A stretch of DNA of 64,000 bases from positions 1-64,000 of the forward strand of contig JAGYKJ010000003.1 in the NCBI GenBank assembly GCA_018401755.1. Direction: 5' to 3'. The position numbers and the translations under genes are program-made. Source of the DNA: Litorivicinus sp. Lineage in GTDB: Bacteria > Pseudomonadota > Gammaproteobacteria > Pseudomonadales > Litorivicinaceae. The notes beneath the pieces are model-generated. The model was not told where the DNA came from. It did no database searches and saw only the letters and a list, made by a program, of their open reading frames with translations. This document shows positions 56,801 through 64,000 of this stretch, in pieces (position 1 is the first letter of the stretch; every line of letters begins with the position of its first letter).

Positions 56801-58494
56801 GTAGTCAGCGACGTGATGCATCCGCTGCGTGGCGCTTACGATTGGTGGGTGGGCTGCTTGGCTTAGTGGTCTTCGCCATTGGCTTCAGACTGGTATGGTT
56901 GCATGTGGTGACGACCGAGACACTCAAGGGCATTGGTGATGAAATTACGATTCGCTATGAGACTCAGCGTGCGCATCGTGGACTCATTACCGACCGACTC
57001 GGTCAGCCACTCGCCGTCTCGACACCTGTGGCCGCCGTCGCTGTGCGACAAAAGCGCCTGACGGATTCAGCCTGGTCAGAGCAATTAGGACTTATTTTAG
57101 GGATGGATCCAGAGCGACTCCGCGCTCGAGTGGCTGAGAGTCAATTACCCTATATCTATTTATCACGCTATGTGACACCCGAGCGAGCTGATCAAATTGA
57201 CGCACTGAATCTGGATGGGATCGAGATCGTTCGTCAGTTTCGACGCTTTTATCCAGCGGGTGAGGTGGCTGCGCATTTAGTTGGGTTTACCAATATTGAA
57301 GATCGGGGTCAGGAAGGCTTGGAGTTGGTATTTGATGACTGGCTCTCCGGGTCCGATGGGATGCGGCATGTCCTGAAAAATCGCCGCGCCAATGTGGTGC
57401 GCTATGTCAGTGCTGGGAAGGAAGTCGAGCAGGGCCGCGAACTGCGTCTGTCGATTGACCTCCGGCTGCAATATCTGACCTACCGTGCACTGAAAGAGGC
57501 GGTGGCTCGATCTCGAGCGACAGCGGGTAGTGCGGTGTTGATCGATGCCTGGACGGGCGAGTTACTTGCAGTGGCCGCACAGCCTGCTTTTAACCCGAAC
57601 GACATGACCTCGCGGAAGCCTGATCGGGTACGTAACCGTCCGGTGAGTGATTTGATGGAGCCCGGCTCTCCCATTAAGCCTTTCACGGTAGCTACCGCGC
57701 TGGATGTGGGTGTGGTGACGCCGGATACGATGGTTTCGACCAGTCCAGGGCGGATGACAATTCAGCGCAAAGTGATTCGGGATGTGCGGGACTACGGCAC
57801 GATTGATGTCTCTACCGTGGTGAAGAAGTCGAGCAATATTGGGTCCGCTAAATTGGCCTTAATGCTTGAACCATCTGAGTTACGTGATCGACTGGCCATG
57901 CTGGGCTTTGGGCAATCATCCGGACTTGGACTCTCTGGAGAAGCAGATGGTTTTCTTCCGAGTTTCTCCACATGGCGAGATCTGGATCGTGCGGTCCTTT
58001 CCTATGGCTATGGGCTGATGGTGACGCCCCTTCAACTCGCCCAGGCCTACACGGTCTTTGCCAATGACGGCGTTCTTCGGCCAGTCACGATGTTGGTGAA
58101 TGGTCAGACGCCGAAACCTGTCCGGGTCTTTAAGCCAGAGACGATTCGGCAAATGCTTCCCATGCTACAAGCCGTGACAGAGCAGGGCGGTACCGCTGTG
58201 AACGCCCGGATCCCCCTGTATCACGTGGGTGGAAAGACGGGGACGACAATGAAGCTTGGTGAAGATGGTGGTTACGCCAGTAAGCGCTATATCTCGAGCT
58301 TCGTGGGTATCGCGCCCATGGATCGGCCACGCTTTGTGATGGCCGTGGTGATTGACGATCCACAAGCACAACAGTATTACGGTGGCCAGGTGGCGGCGCC
58401 GGTATTTGCCGACGTGATGGACGATGTGATGCGTCTTTACGATGTACCGCCGGACAATCCAGCGGATGCCTTGCTCGCAGGAGGCCGTCCATGA
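56797..58494 (+). CDS. ftsI: peptidoglycan D,D-transpeptidase FtsI (PBP3)
   Basis: EPGSPIKPFTV (SxxK), SSN, GGKTGTT. Confidence 0.97.
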   Translation: MSSQRRDASAAWRLRLVGGLLGLVVFAIGFRLVWLHVVTTETLKGIGDEITIRYETQRAHRGLITDRLGQPLAVSTPVAAVAVRQKRLTDSAWSEQLGLILGMDPERLRARVAESQLPYIYLSRYVTPERADQIDALNLDGIEIVRQFRRFYPAGEVAAHLVGFTNIEDRGQEGLELVFDDWLSGSDGMRHVLKNRRANVVRYVSAGKEVEQGRELRLSIDLRLQYLTYRALKEAVARSRATAGSAVLIDAWTGELLAVAAQPAFNPNDMTSRKPDRVRNRPVSDLMEPGSPIKPFTVATALDVGVVTPDTMVSTSPGRMTIQRKVIRDVRDYGTIDVSTVVKKSSNIGSAKLALMLEPSELRDRLAMLGFGQSSGLGLSGEADGFLPSFSTWRDLDRAVLSYGYGLMVTPLQLAQAYTVFANDGVLRPVTMLVNGQTPKPVRVFKPETIRQMLPMLQAVTEQGGTAVNARIPLYHVGGKTGTTMKLGEDGGYASKRYISSFVGIAPMDRPRFVMAVVIDDPQAQQYYGGQVAAPVFADVMDDVMRLYDVPPDNPADALLAGGRP

Positions 58495-59954
58495 CCTTGG
58501 ATGCGCTGCTTGCACTTGTCTGTCCGGAGGTCCCCTCATCAGTTGAGATGGAGGTGTCCTCCATTCAGCTTGACTCGCGTTTGGTGACCCCAGGCGCTGT
58601 ATTTATCGCAATTGCCGGGACGGCGTCGCATGGGATGCATCACATCGATGAGGCAATACGTCGTGGCGCGATTGCTGTCTTGTACGATGATTGGGCAGGT
58701 CCGATCCCGGCGGGGATTCCGAGTCGGCACGTTCCTAATTTGCGTGGGCGATTGCCCGAAATCGGTGCTGCTTGGCATCGCTTGTCCTTCGGAAATGTAC
58801 CGGTCTTTGGTGTCACTGGGACCAATGGCAAAACCACCGTGGTGGCCCTCATTGCGCAACTATCTGGGCTTCTTGGGGTACCCATGGGCCGCATTGGGAC
58901 ACTGGGTGTCAGTTTTGGGCGAGATGTCCTCTCCAACACGGATCGAACGACAGCTGATGCACTCACGCTTGCTGGACAGTGTGCTGATCTACTCTCTCGG
59001 GGCGCTCAGGGATTGGCGATGGAAGTGTCATCGCATGCGCTCGATCAGGGTCGAGTTGAGGGTATTCCCTTCTCCGTGGGAATCTTTACCAACCTCACGC
59101 GCGATCACTTGGATTATCACGGGACCCTCGAAAACTATGGTGCTGCGAAGGCACGGTTATTCCAAGATTTTGGGCTGACGGCCTCCGTATTATGGATCGA
59201 TGATCCCTTTGTTCGATCACTCGCTGCAACGGCGCGAGGCACAGTGTGGACCGTTGGACAGCTCCCTGAAAGTCGGGTGCGTTTGACGCGTTGTCTACCG
59301 CATGAAGCGGGTACTCACATTGAGATGACCGTGGATGGCCAAGCTTATGTGATGCAGAGCCCACTTTACGGATTATTCAATGCGCAAAATGTTCTGCTTG
59401 CGATGACCGCTTTGGTTGCCATGGAGATGGCGCAGTGGTCGGTACTTGTTGAGCGCGTTGCCCAGCTTGAGCCGGCGCCAGGACGTATGGAGCAGTTTCG
59501 GGCAGATGGGCGCGCTCTGGTGGTGGTCGACTATGCCCATACGCCAGATGCCTTGCAGCAGGTTCTAAGCACCTTGCGCGCGCACACCCAAGGGCGCCTC
59601 TGGGTGGTCTTTGGCTGTGGGGGCGATCGTGACCAAGGAAAGCGTCCAGTGATGGGCGAGATCGCCAGTCGTTTCGCTGATGTTGTGATTCTGACAGACG
59701 ATAATCCGCGTTCAGAAGCACCCAATCGCATTACTGATGAAATCGTCGCAGGGATGATCAAGCCGCCTCATCGCATCATTCATTCACGAACAGATGCGAT
59801 TCGGACGGCGATTGAGGCAGCTGATCCGCTTGACTGTATCGTGGTAGCTGGCAAAGGACACGAGCGCGTCCAAGTCATTGGTGATCGGGCCATTCCCTAT
59901 TCTGATCGCGCGACTGTTGCGGCCTACTTTGGATTACTGGGAGGCGTCGCATGA
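58491..59954 (+). CDS. murE: UDP-MurNAc-Ala-Glu ligase MurE
   Basis: GVTGTNGKTTVVALI, MEVSSHALDQGRVEG, DDNPRSE. Confidence 0.98.
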   Translation: MTLDALLALVCPEVPSSVEMEVSSIQLDSRLVTPGAVFIAIAGTASHGMHHIDEAIRRGAIAVLYDDWAGPIPAGIPSRHVPNLRGRLPEIGAAWHRLSFGNVPVFGVTGTNGKTTVVALIAQLSGLLGVPMGRIGTLGVSFGRDVLSNTDRTTADALTLAGQCADLLSRGAQGLAMEVSSHALDQGRVEGIPFSVGIFTNLTRDHLDYHGTLENYGAAKARLFQDFGLTASVLWIDDPFVRSLAATARGTVWTVGQLPESRVRLTRCLPHEAGTHIEMTVDGQAYVMQSPLYGLFNAQNVLLAMTALVAMEMAQWSVLVERVAQLEPAPGRMEQFRADGRALVVVDYAHTPDALQQVLSTLRAHTQGRLWVVFGCGGDRDQGKRPVMGEIASRFADVVILTDDNPRSEAPNRITDEIVAGMIKPPHRIIHSRTDAIRTAIEAADPLDCIVVAGKGHERVQVIGDRAIPYSDRATVAAYFGLLGGVA

Positions 59955-61299
59955 GTCAGGCGTTTCCGTCTCGGCTGATGGAGCTCAGTCAATGGTTACC
60001 AGGGTCGCGCTCTGTTGGAGATGCCGCTTTTCAGGGGTGTCCATCGATTCCAGACGACTCGAGCCTGGAAATCTGTTTATCGCACTCAAGGGTGCACGCG
60101 ACGGTCATCACTTCCTGGATGCAGCGTTTGCAGCCGGCGCGGCTGGTGCCATTGTGAGTCGGCCATCCACGCAACATCCCGCCATTGAAGTGCAGGATAC
60201 TGAAGCGGCACTCGTTGCTTTGGCGGTGGCCTATCGGGCGATCTATCCGGGTCTTGTGATGGCGTTGACAGGGAGTCAAGGCAAAACCAGTACGCGGGGC
60301 TTTCTGGGGGCGATCATGCAGGCGCATGCCCAGGACCCAAATTCGGTGTTGATCACCCGTGGTAATTTCAATAACCAACTCGGCGTGCCGCTGACCCTGA
60401 TGCGGTTAAATGCATCCATCGAGGTTGCAGTACTTGAGTTAGGGGCCAGTGCGGTTGGTGACATCCAAACCTTGGGTAATTGGAGCCGGCCCCACATTGG
60501 CTGTGTACTGAATGCCCGCGATGCCCATCTTGAGACCTTTGGTTCCTTGGCAAATATTGTCCGAGGGAAGGGTGAGCTGATCGATTGCGTCTCCATGAAT
60601 GGGACGGTGGTATTGCCTGCCGAGGACCCTGCTTTGTCGATTTGGAGCGCCCAGGTGGACTCCCGCGACTTATGGACCTTTGGTCGCCATGCGGGTGACG
60701 TGCGGTTCACACCGAAAACAGATCGGCTGGTTGAATTCGAGACACCCTTGGGTCGCGCTGAGGTGACACTTCCGACCATCGGTTTGCACTTTATGGAGAA
60801 TGCATCCGCAGCGATTGCGATGGCGATGGCGGCAGATGCGGACCTCGACAGCTGCGTACGTGGCTTGAGCGAGGCTGTGATTGAGCCCGGGCGCATGACT
60901 CCTCTCCAAGGACTCACCGGCCATCTTGTGATTGACGATACTTACAACGCCAGTCCACACGCAGTTCGCGCTGCTATCGACTGGCTGGCCACACAAGCCG
61001 GTGATCGTCTTTTGATTTTAGGCGGATTGGCAGAGCTCGGGGATGCAAGTGAGACCTTGATGGCTGAGCTGGGTCGCTATGCCTCTCACGCTGGCATCGA
61101 GCACTTAGTCACTTGTGGAACAGGCGATGCGATCGGTCGGGATGTCACATCGGTGCGGCACTTCGAGTCGGTTGAGGCTCTGTGTGATGCGTTGCCCGAG
61201 CTTCCAGCGGCCGCAGTGACCTTAGTGAAGGGATCACGTTCAGCGCAGATGGACCGGGTCATCGATGCACTCACTGGCCGACAGGGAGGGCTGCATTAA
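59951..61299 (+). CDS. murF: MurF ligase; N-terminal frameshift, apparent 1-nt deletion in the G run at 60034-60037
   Basis: ATG 59951 (ATGA overlap with murE) reads [18 protein letters not shown]...AAFQG; after the G run the conserved [26 protein letters not shown] continues in the frame of ORF 59878-61299. Confidence 0.95.
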
Positions 61300-62381
61300 T
61301 GTTGCTGTGGTTAGCAAAGTGGTTGAGTGCCCAAGAACCTGCATTTACGGTGTTTCAGTACCTCACACTCCGCGCGATTCTGGGCGTATTAACGGCCATG
61401 TTAATTGCGTTATGGGTGGGCCCGTGGGTGATCCGGACGTTAGAGCGGAAGCAAATTGGTCAGTCGGTGCGTCGCGATGGCCCTCAATCACACTTATCAA
61501 AACAGGGAACCCCGACGATGGGTGGTGTCCTGATTTTGGTGTGTATTGTTGCCTCGACACTGCTTTGGGCAGATCTGACGAATCGGTACGTCTGGGTTGC
61601 GTTGGCGGTCTTGGTAGGCTTTGGGGCGGTCGGCTGGATTGACGATTGGAAAAAAGTTGTCGAAAAGAACTCGAAGGGGCTGTCTGCGCGCGCCAAGTAT
61701 CTTGCCCAATCCTTGATTGGGCTGGGGGCTGCCTGGACTCTGTACGCGTTTGCGACCACACCGGCAGAGACCACCTTGATCGTGCCGTTTTTCAAAGATG
61801 TGTTGATTCCGCTGGGTGGGTTCAGTGTGCTGCTGACCTACTTTGTCATCGTGGGCACCTCAAATGCTGTGAACTTGACCGACGGACTCGATGGACTGGC
61901 AATTTTGCCAACGGTCCTGGTGGCTGGCGCCCTAGGTGTCTTTGCTTATCTCACTGGCAATGTGGTGTTCTCGAATTATCTCTACATTCCTTACATTCCT
62001 GGAACGGGTGAGCTGGTTATCTTCCTGGGTTCGATGGTTGGCGCAGGCTTGGGCTTTTTATGGTTTAACACCTATCCGGCTCAAGTGTTTATGGGTGATG
62101 TGGGTGCGCTCGCGTTAGGCGCGGCCCTAGGGGTCGTTGCCGTGATGGTTCGCCAAGAACTCGTGCTCTTCATCATGGGGGGCATCTTTGTCCTCGAAAC
62201 GATGTCGGTCATGTTGCAGGTGGCGAGCTACAAGCTCACCGGACGTCGCCTCTTCCGGATGGCTCCGATTCATCATCATTTTGAGTTAAAGGGTTGGCCA
62301 GAACCACGCGTGATCGTGCGATTTTGGATTATTTCAGTGATGTTGGTGTTGGTCGGCTTGGCCACCTTGAAGTTGAGGTAG
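61299..62381 (+). CDS. mraY: phospho-MurNAc-pentapeptide transferase
   Basis: [53 protein letters not shown]. Confidence 0.99.
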   Translation: MLLWLAKWLSAQEPAFTVFQYLTLRAILGVLTAMLIALWVGPWVIRTLERKQIGQSVRRDGPQSHLSKQGTPTMGGVLILVCIVASTLLWADLTNRYVWVALAVLVGFGAVGWIDDWKKVVEKNSKGLSARAKYLAQSLIGLGAAWTLYAFATTPAETTLIVPFFKDVLIPLGGFSVLLTYFVIVGTSNAVNLTDGLDGLAILPTVLVAGALGVFAYLTGNVVFSNYLYIPYIPGTGELVIFLGSMVGAGLGFLWFNTYPAQVFMGDVGALALGAALGVVAVMVRQELVLFIMGGIFVLETMSVMLQVASYKLTGRRLFRMAPIHHHFELKGWPEPRVIVRFWIISVMLVLVGLATLKLR

Positions 62382-62383
62382 CC

Positions 62384-63718
62384 ATGGATCTGATCGCGCG
62401 CAATCAACGTCTGATTTTAGGTGCGGGTCCCACAGGGCTCGCGATCGCGCGCCATTTCACAGATCTTGGGCTTCAGTTTGCGATTGCGGATACGCGTCTT
62501 GATACCCACTTGCTCGAGGCGGTACGCGCCCACTATCCCGACGTTGAATGCCGTCTCGGTCCTTTGGATCGCCGTTGGCTGGAGTCATTTGAGGAGATCG
62601 TCGTTAGCCCTGGATTACCGCCATCGACGCCAGGGTTAATCGATGCGGATGTTCCAAAAGTTTCTGATATTCAATTATTTAGGCGGGCTTGGCCGACCCA
62701 GCAGTTGCTGGTCGGCATCACTGGTTCGAATGCAAAATCAACAGTCACCACGTTGGTCGGCGAAATACTCCGGGTCGCAGGCCGACCTGCCGTGGTCGGG
62801 GGGAATCTTGGACCTCAGGCCCTTGATCTCTTAATTGACACCCCCGTCGATGCTGTCGCGGTGCTTGAACTCTCGAGTTTCCAGCTGGCGCGCACCAGTC
62901 AGCTCCAGGCGGACGTTGCCACGGTCTTAAACATGTCCGCGGATCATCTTGATTGGCATGGTTCGATGGTGGATTACCATCGTGATAAGCATCGAATTTT
63001 CCAAGGCGTTAAATCCATTGTCGTCAACGCTGAGGATCCGCTGAGTCAGCCGCTCGTGCCAGATCACACGCCGACCACCCGCTTTGCTGTGCAAAGCCCC
63101 GATTTTCATCGGTTTGGCATTCTAGAAACTGCTGAGGGACCCTGGATTGCGTGTGGGACAGAACAGTGGATACCGGTTGAGACATTGCGAGTGCGCAGTC
63201 GTCACATGTTGCAAAACACAATGGCCGCCTGTGCGATTGCCCGGCAATTAGGCCTGACTCCTGATGTGGCTGCACGTGCGGTTGCGACGTTTGACGGCCT
63301 CAGCCACCGAATGCAACCAATCGCTGTGCAACGCGGCGTCCTTTTCATCGATGACTCAAAGGGAACCAACATGGGGGCGTCGATCGCTGCCATGCAGAGT
63401 GCCGCCGAATCTAGACAACCTCTGATTCTATTGGCGGGCGGAGATGCCAAGGGTGCTGATGCCTCAGATTGGGCCCAGTGGGCACGTCGGTTATGCGCCA
63501 CGGTGCATACCTATGGCCGTGATGGTCGTGCGTTGGCGGATGCGATTGGCCAACCTGCACGCTGCCATGCCGATTTATCGGAGGCGTTTGCAGCGGCGGT
63601 ATCCGATGCGATACCAGGGTCCACTGTGTTACTCAGCCCCGCATGCGCTAGCTTTGATCAATATCCAAATTACATCGCGCGTGGCCACCACTTTAAACGC
63701 TTGGTGGAGGCGCTATGA
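62384..63718 (+). CDS. murD: UDP-MurNAc-L-alanine:D-glutamate ligase (ORF extends to 62294)
   Basis: VGITGSNAKSTVTTLVGEIL, NMSADHLDWHGS, DDSKGTNMGAS; ATG just after mraY stop. Confidence 0.97.
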   Translation: MDLIARNQRLILGAGPTGLAIARHFTDLGLQFAIADTRLDTHLLEAVRAHYPDVECRLGPLDRRWLESFEEIVVSPGLPPSTPGLIDADVPKVSDIQLFRRAWPTQQLLVGITGSNAKSTVTTLVGEILRVAGRPAVVGGNLGPQALDLLIDTPVDAVAVLELSSFQLARTSQLQADVATVLNMSADHLDWHGSMVDYHRDKHRIFQGVKSIVVNAEDPLSQPLVPDHTPTTRFAVQSPDFHRFGILETAEGPWIACGTEQWIPVETLRVRSRHMLQNTMAACAIARQLGLTPDVAARAVATFDGLSHRMQPIAVQRGVLFIDDSKGTNMGASIAAMQSAAESRQPLILLAGGDAKGADASDWAQWARRLCATVHTYGRDGRALADAIGQPARCHADLSEAFAAAVSDAIPGSTVLLSPACASFDQYPNYIARGHHFKRLVEAL

Positions 63719-64000
63719 TGGGTCGGAGCCAATGGCACACCCTGCGGCCCCTCGGCCAACCAGATCTTGGGTTTGTGCTGACAGGACTGACGCTTGCCTT
63801 GCTCGGCCTACTGATGGTGGCATCGAGTTCGATCGAGGTTGCCTTCGATCGTCATGGCTCCCCCTTTAGCTTTGCCATTAAACACGGCATCTTTTTAGTG
63901 ATTGCGCTGGGCGCAGGAGCGATCACGTTCATGGTGCCAACCAAATGGTGGTATCGCTCAGCAACCCTGTTTTTGGTCTTCTCGCTGGTCCTGCTGGCTC
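63715..64000 (+). CDS. ftsW: FtsW, 5' part only (cut by window end)
   Basis: Own translation from ATG 63715: MMGRSQWHTLRPLGQPDLGFVLTGLTLALLGLLMVASSSIEVAFDRHGSPFSFAIKHGIFLV; overlaps murD stop. Confidence 0.93.
   Translation, partial: MMGRSQWHTLRPLGQPDLGFVLTGLTLALLGLLMVASSSIEVAFDRHGSPFSFAIKHGIFLVIALGAGAITFMVPTKWWYRSATLFLVFSLVLLA

Noticed and set aside
59878-59950. N-terminal extension of the 473-aa murF ORF (MVIGPFPILIARLLRPTLDYWEAS...)
   Set aside because: This stretch is murE coding sequence in another frame; the real start is ATG 59951 and the extension exists only because of the frameshift.
63444-63869. 141-aa plus-strand ORF at the window end
   Set aside because: Out-of-frame with murD and ftsW, both of which read well through this region.

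Overview
This 64 kb window is a dense bacterial housekeeping region, almost certainly gammaproteobacterial and with Pseudomonas-like gene order. It carries about 70 protein genes, two tRNAs (Met-CAT, Gln-TTG) and RNase P RNA. Blocks: ychF-pth-rplY-prs-tRNAGln-ispE-lolB-TPR / hemA-prfA-prmC-moeB; gatBAC / mreBCD-maf-rng-yhdP-tldD / yjgA / pmbA; mgtE, HPr, rapZ, ptsN, hpf, rpoN, lptB-lptA-lptC, kdsC, kdsD, yrbG / mlaFEDCB-ibaG-murA-hisG-hisD-hisC; degS, Nif3-like, yhcB; zapE, rplM-rpsI, petABC, sspAB; BON, SIS, lpoA / rsmI-rnpB-mraZ-rsmH-ftsL-ftsI-murE-murF-mraY-murD-ftsW (ftsW is cut by the window end). I saw no mobile element, prophage, CRISPR array, defence locus or secondary-metabolite cluster, and I cannot support any claim of a new multi-gene system. 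The items most worth a second look are: (i) four conserved genes (hisG, petA, lpoA, murF) each broken by a single-nucleotide shift at a short G/C run, each restored to a full-length product by a one-base correction; (ii) a four-copy TGGGN-type repeat with exact 10-bp period in front of mraZ, matching an MraZ operator; (iii) extreme compaction, with all six convergent gene junctions overlapping or at most 9 nt apart, and two head-to-head gene pairs with overlapping 5' ends; (iv) a probable rnpB promoter inside the 3' end of rsmI. Identifications come from recognising protein motifs and gene order, with no database search.
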